DNA of 64,000 nucleotides from Ecdyonurus torrentis (GCA_949318235.1 OX439134.1:31001749-31065748); one strand, 5' to 3'; numbered from the stretch's first letter, positions 35,973-47,248 are shown. A program made the numbers and translations. Notes: generated from the letters alone by a model not told the origin.

Positions 35973-36041
<69 letters not shown>
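35971..36041. repeat. (GA)n microsatellite near the AGMO promoter
   Basis: About 35 GA units, roughly 380-450 bp upstream of the AGMO start codon. GA tracts can act as GAGA-type elements, but nothing here proves function. Confidence 0.92.
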
Positions 36042-36045
<4 letters not shown>

Positions 36046-36358
36046 CGTGTTCTAAAACCAAAACAATCTTTACTAATTAAAAGCTATTTTTAACGTAATT
36101 AAAAAAAACTGCCTTTTATAGAATAAAATTATCTCGAGTATTCCAGAAATTATACTTATATTTACTTACAAAATTGATTACATTATGTGATGAAATATGT
36201 CAAGAAAAATAATTGGAAGGTTTTTTTATTTAAAAAAAAAAGTATAATAATATTAAGCAAGTGCATATTTTGTAATTAAAAAAATGTAAAGTTAAAATTA
36301 ATTAATTGAAATCTGTTTTTGCAAAAAAAAATAAAAAAAAAAAATATATCTTCTACTG

Positions 36359-36359
<1 letters not shown>

Positions 36360-36417
<58 letters not shown>

Positions 36418-36426
36418 TCTCTCTTT
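36360..36426. repeat. (TC)n microsatellite
   Basis: CT tract with one GTCT break. Confidence 0.92.
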
Positions 36427-36753
36427 CAATTTTGATGGGAATAAATCAAAAACTTCATTAATTTGCATAATGAAACAAAATTAATTTGACTTACAATTTA
36501 AATTATTAAGTCTAAAATAAATGATAAAACATTACAAGTTGCCTATATCATTAGGTAACTTTTAACATAATTTTTTTTAACGCGAGAGATAGAACTTCAC
36601 GTAGAAAAATTAAACTTCTTGTGTCTGCTACCACTGATAAAATTTTCAGGTTACGTAAAATTATAGTATTGGAATAAGATTGACAAGTTGATGGAAATTA
36701 ACTTATGGACCTAGAAATTTAAACACAAAATATTGCTTTTTTTTAACCACTGC

Positions 36754-36798
<45 letters not shown>

Positions 36799-36889
36799 AA
36801 TTGAAAATCGCTTTAATTAGCTGATTAACATCATAAATAAATAAATAAATATACCCTCCTATTACTAAAAAATAATAATAAATGTCATT
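36427..36889. other. AT-rich DNA upstream of AGMO
   Basis: Poly-A of 37 at 36758-36794. No gene seen. Confidence 0.45.
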
Positions 36890-37060
36890 TGTGCTGCATT
36901 GAACAATTGCTATCTTGAAGAGAACAAATGTTGTTATTTGTAATAAAATAAGTAATTATGCTGAATATCTTAACCATTATGCTATGTACTGTAGTATAAT
37001 CAAAATCACTATAATCATTATACAATATAGCATAAATTATGTTATCATACTTAACATTTT
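36890..37060. mobile_element. MITE family E, degraded copy
   Basis: TTGTGCTGCATTGAACAATTGC, CATTATGCTATGTACTGTAG and ATATAGCATAAATTATG are family-E motifs; the ends are not resolvable. Confidence 0.35.
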
Positions 37061-37148
37061 TGCTGCTTTGAATTATTATTATTATTTCAGTGTGAGTAGA
37101 ATTTTTTTTACATAATACTGTAAAAATAAATATGAAATAAGTATTTTA

Positions 37149-37488
37149 TTAAGGGAGTAAGGTATCGACGTTGGCCATTAGACTCAAAACTTTTATCGTC
37201 AAAAAAATCTGAAATTTTGCACAATGATACTTCAGCTTGAGAAATTTTCAAATATAAAAAAAATTTTGGGAGGTCACCGTGCAAATTAGTTTTATATGAT
37301 TTTTTGACATTTTAAGCTCATAAAAGACCCAATGTTAATTTCAATAATTTTTTTTCTCTTTTGGGACGGTCAAACATCTTGACATTTTTATCAAGGTTAG
37401 GTGTGACCCTTAGCTACACAATGACACCAAATTTAGACCCAAAATACTTCTAGTTTTTGAGATATAAGGTTGGTACCCTACTCCCTTA
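37149..37488 (+). mobile_element. Repeat family V, copy 3 (best-preserved ends)
   Basis: TTAAGGGAGTAAGGTA at the left and TGGTACCCTACTCCCTTAA at the right are inverted termini, so family V is probably another DNA-type element, about 340 bp. The interior has TTTTGCACAATGATACTTCA. Confidence 0.65.
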
Positions 37489-38464
37489 ATTAAAAGATAT
37501 GTTACAATTAAAAAAAATCCCCAGGAATTTCAATTTATTTTTTAAACACTATATTTTAATTTTTATTGCATTAAAATAAAAGTAACAATAACTAGTAATA
37601 ATATTACAAATAATTCAAATTATTACATGAACAAAATTATAATTATATTATAATAAAAATAATTTTCTCTTATACATTATTACCGCATTATTATTTAACT
37701 CGATAATTTGCCAATAGCTAAACGAAGTATTAAGTTTATTCTGCAATATGTATATTTGTTGTTTTTAAAATATTTAAATATTATTCAGAGCATGAATTAC
37801 TTAAGTAAATTTTGACACTTGCAAATCAAGTTTTTTCATACTTTATAATTATAAATCATCCAAGTGGAAAAGTTTATATAATTTGAAATGTAAAGTCGTT
37901 AAGGTAAAAAAAAATGTGATTTTTATTTTTATTTTTTAAACTTGTTTGTCTTATATAATAAGCATTTTTACTGGGATTGCTAGGACTTTTAAATTTTAAA
38001 ATAAATGTTATGTATATACAGTGTATAATTGGTTTTAAGCTGTCGATTCATTGTATTGTTTTAGTTTAGGTATCCAATTAAAATTTAAATACTCCAATTT
38101 TGTAATTAAACTTTTAATTGTTGTAAAGATATAATAATTATTATTGGTTTCACATTAAAAAAATGAAAACCAGTCAGTAAACCAGTGATCAAATAATTTG
38201 TTATATAGCGGGAAATGAGAAATTATCATTTTTTAACAAATTTAAAATTTCTGCATGTTTTTTTTTTCAAGTTAGGCAGTAATTTAACACTCTCAGAATG
38301 AAAAAAAAAAGCATATTATCAGAGAATTCCAGAAACTAATTGTAATTTTTATGAGGCACAGTCACTGAAAACATAATTTATGTAATTTATGCTGCGGTAT
38401 TGAATATAATTCCTATATTCTAGAGCATAATTAGTGCTATTTTTTTTAAATAAAATTACATACA
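37489..38464. other. AT-rich non-coding DNA
   Basis: Nothing recognisable. No frame longer than expected by chance. Confidence 0.45.
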
Positions 38465-38576
38465 TTCACATACATATCATGACAACATAATCCCTTTCGG
38501 GGTTGGCCAGGACAAATCATTTCTAGTAAGAGGTCCTTCAATATGATCTGTGGCCATCAGTGTTGGCCAGCTATAA
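38465..38576 (-). mobile_element. Dispersed repeat, SINE family 2, 3' fragment
   Basis: This is the reverse complement of the 3' half of the repeat at 61.7 kb. It includes CCCTTTCGGGG and TCTAGTAAGAGG, and it is truncated at its 5' side. Confidence 0.5.
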
Positions 38577-38694
38577 TTACATATATACAGAATATGTATG
38601 TAATTTATCATTTATAATCGTAATTCAAAATTATCAATAAAATTTTTTTAAATTATTTTTACGTTACAGTATATGTTAATGCTCCTAACAAAAA

Positions 38695-38790
38695 TTGTAA
38701 CTGACTGTACTGTTAAACAGTTGGGTTAAATTGAGAGGTCATACGCCTGATTTCGCCCAATAAAAGCCGTTAATTATTATTATTATTTCG
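38695..38790 (+). repeat. LINE-like 3' end with (TTA)n tail
   Basis: GAGAGGTCATACGCCTGATT, CGCCCAATAAAAGCCG, then (TTA)n at 38772-38787. A simple-repeat tail after AATAAA is typical of several LINE clades. Confidence 0.35.
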
Positions 38791-38946
38791 GTGTAGTATT
38801 ATTAATAATAAAGGCTAATATTTACTAATTTGCAATTTATAGGATTTCCTTGTCAATATAGTAATTTTTTTATGTGTACCTATTTCATTAAAACTTATTT
38901 AAACACTAATTTGCATAAAATCATTACTTTAAATGATTATATTAAC

Positions 38947-39023
<77 letters not shown>
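38947..39023. repeat. (TC)n microsatellite
   Basis: About 38 units, directly before the Tc1-type relic. Confidence 0.92.
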
Positions 39024-39025
<2 letters not shown>

Positions 39026-39129
39026 CAAAGTCTAGACACCACAACTTACCACATAATGCGTGCACAGTCCTTGAATTGCCTGATTATAACTCCAGATGTA
39101 AACATACACTAAACTTTCTGTAGTACGAG

Positions 39130-39264
39130 CTAACTTACGCATTGCAGTGTGTTCTCTCGTATTCCCATGCCATGCGTACCTCTATTGATTTTGCCAAACA
39201 TGCTCTCGTCTGACTTAACAAACACACTTTTAGTCCAATCTACTCGTGCTCTACCTGTAGTCTG
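39130..39264 (-). pseudogene. Tc1/mariner transposase relic
   Basis: On the minus strand one frame reads RARVDWTKSVFVKSDESMFG and then RENTLQCV before a stop. This resembles the Tc1-type block W-KV-FSDES-F...NPQC around the second catalytic Asp (D of SDES). I find no continuing frame on either side and the segment follows a (TC)n tract. Only about 44 codons survive, so this is a fossil if correct; similarity is from recognition, not a search. Confidence 0.42.
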
Positions 39265-39442
39265 CTAGGGGTCAATAGACCCTCTTTACTGAGTCCGTTT
39301 TTTTTTTGTCCAAATACCAAAATTAAGGGTTTAACTTTTAATTGATCGCTTCAATATTGTTAAAAAAATGTTAAATTAAACATTGCTTAAAAGTAAAAAT
39401 CACATCTTAAAATTTATTTAAGACGTTAACAAGCTCCAATTA

Positions 39443-39645
39443 AATGAGCGAGGTGAAAAATGTGCGCAAAAATTAACTCCAAATGAGGGTCTATAAGGTT
39501 CTGCCAGAAATTGCAGTTTTTTTCATTGGTAATCTTTCAAATATGGCAATACAAAGTCTTTTCGATCCATGCTTTGAAATTTTAACTTTGACAAACTTTG
39601 CGGCTCATTTGGAGTCAACTTTGAGCACATTTTTCACCCCGTTAC
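39443..39645. mobile_element. Decayed inverted-repeat element (about 200 bp)
   Basis: GAGGTGAAAAATGTGCGCAA and GAGCACATTTTTCACCCCG are inverted; ACTCCAAATGAG / CTCATTTGGAGT lie further in. A 74-codon frame across it is fortuitous. Confidence 0.55.
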
Positions 39646-40264
39646 TTTCACTGGGGCTCGTTCACGTCCTAAATACTTTTATAGTTGTGCTTTTTAGTCT
39701 ATTATGATGTGCGTTTTGACATGTTTTAACCATTTTGAATCAAAAAATACAAAAATTAGGACCCTCAATTTCCCATGATAAGCCCTATACCAAGACAAAA
39801 TTAATATAAAACTAATGATGACCCTTGCCAATGACATGACCTGATTATGTGAAGTTGCTTATTATGTAAAATTATCTTACAATTCATTTACAATTAAATA
39901 TAAAGTGCCAAAATATAAAATTATCAATTTTATTTATTATAATTATGATATTTTAAACTTGTTTTTTGTTCTAATAAGCTGCTTTTAAAGTATGCGTTAT
40001 TTGGTTGCTACACTACACTACAGAAATAAATATAAACGTGGTTTGGTATTAGCATCTGACAATTAATTTAAATAATAAAATAAAATTTACGTTTAAATAA
40101 TTATAGAGTAATATATGGATCGAATACCGAATGATATTATTTTTCGAGGCCATTTCAAATGCCTCAGTACCTTACATATTTTAAATACTTCTTACACGTA
40201 CGAAAATAAATATAATAATTGTGAGAAAGAGTAAAAATGCATTAAAACGTGCGGGAATGCGCTT
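39646..40264. other. AT-rich non-coding DNA
   Basis: Nothing recognisable. Confidence 0.4.
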
Positions 40265-40503
40265 CGACGAAGTAATGAATAACATTGTTCAGCATAATGA
40301 CAATCGTAGTTTTTTTTTTTTTTTTTTTTTTTGTGAAACCAGGAATTTTTTGTTTTTCATATACTTGAAAGCCCAATCCAACCTATTATTCTCTCAAAAT
40401 ACTAAGTATTTTTTAACTGACAAAATGTGCAATTTACCAATACCAGTCCATGTTATTTAGTGCTCACATATGGCCTCCACTTTTATATGTAAACAACCCT
40501 ATA
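40265..40503 (-). mobile_element. MITE family A, copy 5 (degenerate)
   Basis: It retains AACATTGTTCAGCATAATGA, ATGTTATTTAGTGCTCA and a final CAACCCTAT. A poly-T run at 40310-40332 has expanded inside it. Confidence 0.5.
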
Positions 40504-40504
40504 G

Positions 40505-40742
40505 CTCAATACAACAATATTTATGCATAAAATCATAATTTATGATATCTGATTTATGTATACTGATTTATGAATACTTATGTATACTTTTGTGTATTTA
40601 TGTATACTGATTATAAGATATCTAATAGATAAGATATTCAGCATAATTACTTATGTTATTACAAAATAACAACATTTGTGCTCTACAATATAGAAATTAT
40701 TCAAATTATTATTAAAAATTACGTAATTTTTTTTCCCGTGTA
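40505..40742. mobile_element. MITE family E copy
   Basis: AACAATATTTATGCATAAAA to AAATTACGTAATTTTTTTTC, then CCGTG. A degenerate TTATGTATACT repeat sits near 40553-40610. Confidence 0.5.
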
Positions 40743-41151
40743 AATAACTCGCAATTATTTTAGGTAATAATTTAGCTCTACTCGTAGTGTGATATTAATA
40801 TGCAGCGACATTCTGGAATTTGTTAAGTGACAAATAAAGTGTGAAAATATGTAAATTTAAGTGCGATAAAATTAAAAAGTAAATGTCTTTATTACCAAGG
40901 TATATATATATATTATATTAATTGAAGCATAAAAAATTAGAATTATATATAAGAAATGTAAGTGTCTAAATATCTTATACAGTACAAACCACATTTTTAG
41001 AGTTTTTTTTTTCTTTTTACACTTGTCTTGTCTATTTTTAGCAAGATTTAGTATGTCCTAAATTATTTATATAAGTCTTTAAGCTATTAAAATTCAGTTT
41101 ATACGTCTTTTTGAATAAGCAAAAGAAATTAATTATAATAATAAAAAAAAT

Positions 41152-41639
<488 letters not shown>

Positions 41640-41705
41640 TTGTGTTTTGACTTGACTTGTTCTATTCTGTACAGACATGGAACGTAATAAAATCTTGAAT
41701 CTTAT
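41640..41705 (+). repeat. LINE-like 3' end fragment
   Basis: Ends AACGTAATAAAATCTTGAATC; pairs with the 14.7-kb fragment. No RT domain found nearby. Confidence 0.3.
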
Positions 41706-41876
41706 GTATTAGCCAATCACAGATGGGGTGGAAAAAGGCGCACTTACATAAATATCATATCTTTAAGCATTACGGAATTCATGGTAGGGAAACCACAGCA
41801 CTGAAACTCGAGATATACAGTATTATATATATATATATATATGTTTGAAAATTTGAATATCAAGCGAGGTGACATG

Positions 41877-42444
41877 ATGATAAAAATTCATTGTAGTCTT
41901 ACCTTCTATAAGACCCTGGGCTTTCACTCGCTGCTTGTTTTGACGATAAAAAATAACACACAACACCATAAAAAATTGTCACTTATATATAAGTTAATAA
42001 AAAGACTCAATTCACAGTTTTTTAAAAATTATATATACATAGCTATGTTATATTTACACCAAATTGTAACGTTTTCGAGTGCGTATGTAGAAACATACAG
42101 TGTCTGCACTCTTCTTCAGCTTACTGACTCTTGCTCACGAGGCGCGCCGACCTCCGCAACGGGGGGAGTGGCTCGTCCTCGTCAGGTGTTATTTTATTGT
42201 TTATATTTTCACCTGTACGATCACGTGGTACAGTCTTTTTACATGAATCTATAAGTGGAATCCAAATAGGCGGCAAATCAAAACTAGGTTGACTGATTGT
42301 TTCATTATTTCTTCTTGACATTTCTATTGCTTCTAATATTTTTCTTTTTTTATAATGACTTTCTCTTCCTATCACCTTTGTTTTCTCCCATTGAATTTGA
42401 TGGCTGTTCTCCAGTGCATGATCTACAAGTTTTGAATATCCTGT
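41877..42444 (-). repeat. Left inverted arm of the Penelope-like element
   Basis: This is the reverse complement of 43614-44181. It holds, on the minus strand, the last 84 codons of the endonuclease (stop at 42121-42123) and the 3' UTR. The inner breakpoint is at GAATATCCTGT (42434-42444), after which the RT frame resumes. Confidence 0.9.
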
Positions 42445-43937
42445 GTTCAGATGTTAGTAGTATTGGTTCCCCAAGTCATGTTTTAGCAAAATATTTGGTG
42501 AAAATTATTAATCCGTTGTTAGGAAGCAGCACATCATTTATTAAAAATTCAAGCTGTTTTGTCAAAGAAATTCAAGGAAAAAGCATTGAAGAAAATCATA
42601 TGATGGTTAGTTTTGACGTAACAAGCCTATTTACTAATGTACCGGTAGATGAAGCCTTGTTAGCTACAAAAGAAAAACTTGAAATTGACAAAACATTAAA
42701 AAATAGAACAAAACATAGCGTTACAACTATTATGAATTTAATAACGTTATGCATTAAAAATACATATTTTGAATTCAATGGATCATTTTATAAACAAAAG
42801 AATGGTTTAGCTATGGGCTGCCCATTATCACCAGCACTCAGTGATATATATCTTGAAAAACTGGAAAATAAGGCGATAACAACTTACACACCAAAGCCAG
42901 TGATATATAAAAGATACGTGGATGATACGTTCATTGTTTGGCCACAAAATGAGGTACCAGTTGAATCATTCTTAGATCATATGAATAATCAGGCAGCAAC
43001 TATTAAATTCACAATTGAATATGAGAAAGAGGGTGAACTGCCCTTCTTAGATGTAAGGGTAAAAAGATCTATAGAAAACAAAATTACGACTTCAGTATAT
43101 CGAAAAGAAACAGACAGTGGGAGATATCTAAATTTCAATTCAAATCATCCACACTCTACAAAAACAGGTATAGCAGCTACGTTATTACATAGGGCAAGAA
43201 CACACTGTAATGATAAAAAATTAATAAATGAAGAAATTAGTAAAATAGAACACATTTTAAAAGAAAATGATTATCCATTACACGTTATTCATAAAATAAA
43301 AAATAAAAACAGCAAAGAAAGAAACAATACTGAAGAAAAGAAACCAGACGCAACCATTTGCATCCCCTATATGCAAGGGTTGAGTGAAAAAATACAACGT
43401 ATTGGTAAGGGAGTCAATCTTCGTATTGTTTGTTCTTCCAGAGACACATTAAAATCAAGTTTAGCACGTACAAAACCAGACATGAAGAAAAATATGAATA
43501 AAGATGTAGTATATTCTATACCCTGTGTATGTGAGAAAGAATACATCGGAGAAACGGGTCGTCCATTGGACATCAGGGTGAATGAACACAGGCAAAAAAT
43601 AGAAAAAAGAGATACAGGATATTCAAAACTTGTAGATCATGCACTGGAGAACAGCCATCAAATTCAATGGGAGAAAACAAAGGTGATAGGAAGAGAAAGT
43701 CATTATAAAAAAAGAAAAATATTAGAAGCAATAGAAATGTCAAGAAGAAATAATGAAACAATCAGTCAACCTAGTTTTGATTTGCCGCCTATTTGGATTC
43801 CACTTATAGATTCATGTAAAAAGACTGTACCACGTGATCGTACAGGTGAAAATATAAACAATAAAATAACACCTGACGAGGACGAGCCACTCCCCCCGTT
43901 GCGGAGGTCGGCGCGCCTCGTGAGCAAGAGTCAGTAA
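42297..43937 (+). CDS. Penelope-like RT / GIY-YIG endonuclease, N-terminally truncated
   Basis: An open frame of 546 codons runs to the stop at 43935-43937. Residues 1-49 come from the antisense left arm and are not genuine protein; real homology starts at about residue 50. RT motif A is FDVTSLFTNVPV (about 106-117), motif B GLAMGCPLSPALSDIYLE (170-187), motif C YKRYVDDTF (204-212), then LPFLDVRV (248-255). A linker with IVCSSRDTL precedes GIY-YIG: VVYSIPC (404-410), YIGETGR (416-422) and a possible catalytic Glu in KILEAIE (474-480). The protein ends in a basic RRSARLVSKSQ. The N-terminal RT portion (fingers and upstream region) is absent, so this copy should not be autonomous, although the remaining frame has no stop or frameshift. 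It is unrelated to AGMO, which lies 6 kb away on the other strand. Confidence 0.88.
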   Translation: MFHYFFLTFLLLLIFFFFYNDFLFLSPLFSPIEFDGCSPVHDLQVLNILCSDVSSIGSPSHVLAKYLVKIINPLLGSSTSFIKNSSCFVKEIQGKSIEENHMMVSFDVTSLFTNVPVDEALLATKEKLEIDKTLKNRTKHSVTTIMNLITLCIKNTYFEFNGSFYKQKNGLAMGCPLSPALSDIYLEKLENKAITTYTPKPVIYKRYVDDTFIVWPQNEVPVESFLDHMNNQAATIKFTIEYEKEGELPFLDVRVKRSIENKITTSVYRKETDSGRYLNFNSNHPHSTKTGIAATLLHRARTHCNDKKLINEEISKIEHILKENDYPLHVIHKIKNKNSKERNNTEEKKPDATICIPYMQGLSEKIQRIGKGVNLRIVCSSRDTLKSSLARTKPDMKKNMNKDVVYSIPCVCEKEYIGETGRPLDIRVNEHRQKIEKRDTGYSKLVDHALENSHQIQWEKTKVIGRESHYKKRKILEAIEMSRRNNETISQPSFDLPPIWIPLIDSCKKTVPRDRTGENINNKITPDEDEPLPPLRRSARLVSKSQ

Positions 43938-44179
43938 GCTGAAGAAGAGTGCAGACACTGTATGTTTCTACATACGCACTCGAAAACGTTACAATTTGGT
44001 GTAAATATAACATAGCTATGTATATATAATTTTTAAAAAACTGTGAATTGAGTCTTTTTATTAACTTATATATAAGTGACAATTTTTTATGGTGTTGTGT
44101 GTTATTTTTTATCGTCAAAACAAGCAGCGAGTGAAAGCCCAGGGTCTTATAGAAGGTAAGACTACAATGAATTTTTATC

Positions 44180-44181
<2 letters not shown>
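43614..44181 (+). repeat. Right inverted arm (native 3' end) of the Penelope-like element
   Basis: This is the native 3' end: the C-terminal codons, the stop at 43937 and a non-coding tail of about 240 nt ending TTTTTATC before (TA)n. The tail contains a hammerhead-like core. Confidence 0.88.
43939..43991 (+). ncRNA. Hammerhead-ribozyme-like core in the Penelope tail (candidate)
   Basis: Directly after the stop codon comes CTGAAGA (fits CUGANGA), then GAGTGC paired with GCACTC around a loop that itself holds GTATG/CATAC, then GAAA, a minimal helix AAC/GTT and A as the cleavage-site nucleotide. Hammerheads are known in Penelope-like elements. Against it: one extra A separates CTGAAGA from the stem, and I cannot pair helix I. 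The copy may be degenerate or the motif fortuitous. A mirror copy lies on the minus strand at 42067-42119. Confidence 0.35.
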
Positions 44182-44225
<44 letters not shown>

Positions 44226-44230
<5 letters not shown>

Positions 44231-44741
44231 TTTTTACTATTTTTAACGAGTATATAATACTATAATAGTATACAGTATAACGTATTTTGAAGCCAATATT
44301 TTTTTTCCCACGAAACCAATTTTTTGGCTCAATCCAAATATTTCCAGTATACGAATATGCTCTCCATGTGAACAGACCTCTATAGGCTTCTTGACATTAG
44401 GCGTAATCTGTTAAGACGCAATTAGAAAAGAGACTACTTTGTACGTGTACTAAAAAAAATTGTCACGCATTTTTTATTTATATTTTTTTTTCCAGACAAC
44501 TCAAGGCTTTTATCGACACACCATACGTTAATTTTTTCTTCTTCTTTTTCTTTGCTTTAGAAAAGATTATCTTTTTTAAAATACGCTTCACTTAATAAAC
44601 TCTTTAACAAGATTTAAAAATTTTAAACACACAATCCTTGATATATTATTACAAATTCATTCTACTGTACCAAATATTGTAATAGCCTGATCTTTGTTGT
44701 ATAATAGATTTTTGTGTGTTTAATAAATTTTCTAGCATTGT
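44226..44741. other. AT-rich DNA between the Penelope-like element and the MITE cluster
   Basis: No gene or repeat recognised. Confidence 0.4.
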
Positions 44742-44945
44742 TTAGGCATAGACAACATGAAAACATTAGCATTGATATTACAAAACACTTGATGGGATTT
44801 ACATAAATAACATTAATTGGTCTAAAAACCCAACTGTAGCGCCGTAGCAGTGATCAGAAAAATTTGATTTATGCAACCCGTTAGTTTTGTAAATCCCATT
44901 TTGTGTTAAAGAACATGTTGTTTCATGTTTTCTATGCCTTTTATG
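44742..44945 (+). mobile_element. MITE family B, copy 4 (internally deleted)
   Basis: It keeps the left third (CACTTGATGGGATTTAC, AGCAGTGATCAGAAA) and the right end (TTTTCTATGCCTTTTA), but has lost the middle with the CRE. Confidence 0.65.
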
Positions 44946-44957
44946 AGATGAGAGAAA

Positions 44958-45370
44958 TTAAAGCCCTTGCCAACTTACTTTTTTTTTATCATTTAGAATA
45001 CTAGATTGATAATTACCATACCTTATTATCCATAAATTAGACACCATCACGTTGATTTTTTTTATTTTTTTTCGTTTATTTTCCTTTTTGCAGGTATATC
45101 ACGTATCTGACGTCACAATGTACCGATGAGGGCCGTGATAGGGGTTAAGAACTTGAGGGAGGGGCTTTAATTTATTACGTGACCAGAGCAGTGACTGTGA
45201 TTGGCAGCGGTACATTGTTACGTCAGATATGTGATATAACCACAAAAAGGAAAATAAACGAAAATAAATGTAAAATCAACGTGCTGGTGTCTATAGCATG
45301 GATATTAAGGTATGGTAATTATCAATCTAGTATTCTAAATGATAAAAAAGTAACTTGAGAAGGGCTTTAA
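44958..45370. mobile_element. MITE family C, copy 2
   Basis: Uninterrupted 413-bp palindrome: TTAAAGCCCTTGCCAACTTA to AGTAACTTGAG...GGGCTTTAA, then GATTGATAATTACCATACC mirrored. The core has TATCTGACGTCACAATG and GTGATTGGCAGCGGT. Confidence 0.78.
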
Positions 45371-45551
45371 TAAAAGATTTTTGCATAGAAATTTAATAAT
45401 TTTAAATGAAGATTTCAAACAATGCCAAGTTGAAAAAATTGCACTGTTTGAACACAACTTGTTCAAATAGTTGAGCCAACTTTCCAATCTCTGTTTTTCC
45501 CGTATACGATCTAATTAAGTTAATTTAGCCTTTTTACATAGGACAAAATTT

Positions 45552-46058
45552 ACACTGCACGGTTAAAAATAGCTATCTAATAATTATGCTAGCTCATTTT
45601 CAGCACAATATGTTCAAAACAGCATAATTTATGCTATTTTATAATATTAATTGTGATATAAAGAATAATTATTATGTTGTTCTAATTTAGCATTATTTAT
45701 GCTATAGTATGTATGCAGATGACGTCATATTTATTGCGCTTGGAGGCCATACTGGAGTAGTGCATAACATTGCTCAGCATAGGACAAACTTCATTTCAGC
45801 CCATTTTCTTTGGGAAATTGGTTAATTTTTTTGTTATTGTTATTTTTCTCACATACTTGAGATACTAATTCAACATATTTACAACATCAATGCTCTCAAA
45901 AATATTGTAAAGTGGTTTTTAACTGAAAAAATGATTTATTTTCCTCTGCCACCCATGTTATTGAGTTATCCAACATGAAGTTGACTTTAACATGAATGCA
46001 TACACCCTATAATGATATAAACGTAGCATTAAAAACTTCTTTTTTTTTTTTCGTGTAA
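45552..46058. mobile_element. MITE family E, split by family-A copy 6
   Basis: CTGCACGGTTAAAAATAGC at the left and TTTTTTCGTGTAAC at the right are inverted termini. The family-A insert occupies 45703-46011. Confidence 0.6.
45703..46011 (-). mobile_element. MITE family A, copy 6, inserted in a family-E MITE
   Basis: A full-length reverse copy, TATAGTATGTATGCAGATGA to GCATACACCCTATA. The flanks ATTATTTATGC and ATGATATAAACG rejoin to the family-E sequence seen intact at 13128-13155, an empty site that shows a TA/TATA duplication. Confidence 0.8.
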
Positions 46059-46155
46059 CAGTAAATTTGATTATATGGAAATCTGATGGTGCTAAATAAA
46101 GACTGTACAGTAGAATTGATTACACAATAAAAATATTACATTGTGTGATTAAGAC

Positions 46156-46498
46156 TTAAAGCCATAGACCACATAAAACAACATGTGCTTTTTAATGAAT
46201 AAACACGAAATGGGATCTTCAAAACTGATGACAATTTTTACCAGAATGTTAATGTAGCCCCACGAGAGAGCGTGAAATAACTGTAAAGTATGCAATGTGC
46301 GTGAAAACTCATGTTTATGACGTCAGAAACATGCAAAAATTAGTATGAAAATGTTGTGCAGGTTGCATAAATCAAAATTTCTGATCACTGCTACGGGGCT
46401 ACTGTTGGGTTTTGAGACAAACTAATGTTATTTATGTAAATCCCATCAAGTATTTTGTGATATAAATGCTTATGTTTTTCTCCGGTCTATTCCTTTAA
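46156..46498 (-). mobile_element. MITE family B, copy 5
   Basis: Full-length reverse copy, TTAAAGCCATAGACCACAT to CGGTCTATTCCTTTAA, with TATGACGTCAGAA at 46316-46328. Confidence 0.78.
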
Positions 46499-46719
46499 GA
46501 CAACGTATAGTACACAAGATCATTCACCCCATGATTTCTCTTATTCAAAAAAAGTTGTCTGCAAAAAAATATATATATATCATATTTCATATCAAACTAT
46601 ATTAAAAATAATCTCAACAATATCCTTTCAAATATTATTCAAAAATCTACGAAGACTTTAAGCTGAAAAGCCTGGACCACAACTTACACAGTAACTTGTA
46701 TAATGGAAGATCATATCTG

Positions 46720-47024
46720 AAAGGCACCTTGAACAAAAAAGTTGTGTAATATCCTAACAAACCTGAAAATCAACGTTGATTTGGCTGAAGTCAATGATTT
46801 ATAATTTATTTTCCATTCAAAAAATGCCACTGGCAGTCACTGACGTCACAGCTCACAAATCCACGCGCGCGTAAAGCGGGCGAGCTGTGACGTCAGTGAC
46901 CGGCAGTGTCATTTTGTGAATGGAAAATAAATTAGAAATAAATGACTCCGGTTAAATCAACGTTGATTTTCAGGTTTGTGAGGATATTACGCAACTTTTT
47001 TGTTCAAGGTATTCTACGCTTTTA
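46720..47024. mobile_element. Hairpin MITE family F, copy 2
   Basis: Same arms as the 14.2-kb copy (TGAAAATCAACGTTGATTTG, GTCACTGACGTCACAGCTC), with loop CCACGCGCGCGTAAAGCGGG. The left terminus has lost several bases; no target duplication was seen. Confidence 0.78.
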
Positions 47025-47122
47025 AAAGAAAACTTGCTTTAAAATATTAAACCAAAAATGTTAAATCCATGAGATGGAACCATTATTTATACACATATTA
47101 TGTCTCAAAACCCTTCTGTAGC

Positions 47123-47248
47123 CTCACAAACTGGGGTTAAAAAACTGTAAAGTAACTTTAGGAATTCATGACGTCATCAGTTTTGGGTCTACAATAGAAA
47201 TTGAAGCGCGGGTTGACTACTGTACAAGTTTTTTCTCCAGTTTGTGAG
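47123..47248. repeat. Short inverted repeat with CRE
   Basis: CTCACAAACTGG at 47123-47134 pairs with CCAGTTTGTGAG at 47237-47248. CATGACGTCATCAG sits between. Probably a decayed MITE between families F and G. Confidence 0.45.

Larger units (their letters stand above)
41877..44181 (+). mobile_element. Penelope-like retroelement, 5'-truncated with inverted arms
   Basis: The central part codes for RT plus a C-terminal GIY-YIG endonuclease, the diagnostic Penelope-like architecture. Both flanks are the same 568-bp sequence (the 3' end of the element) in opposite orientation, 41877-42444 and 43614-44181. Both arms run out next to (TA)n, a common kind of insertion site for these elements. Arms look identical by reading, suggesting a young insertion. 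The inverted left arm with a truncated 5' end is a known outcome of Penelope-type retrotransposition. Confidence 0.9.

Noticed and set aside
41841..42254. 137-codon plus-strand frame, repeated at 43804-44181 minus
   Set aside because: Antisense of the Penelope 3' end; duplicated only because of the inverted arms.
42121..42375. 84-codon minus-strand frame as a separate gene
   Set aside because: It is the mirrored C-terminus of the Penelope-like endonuclease in the left arm.
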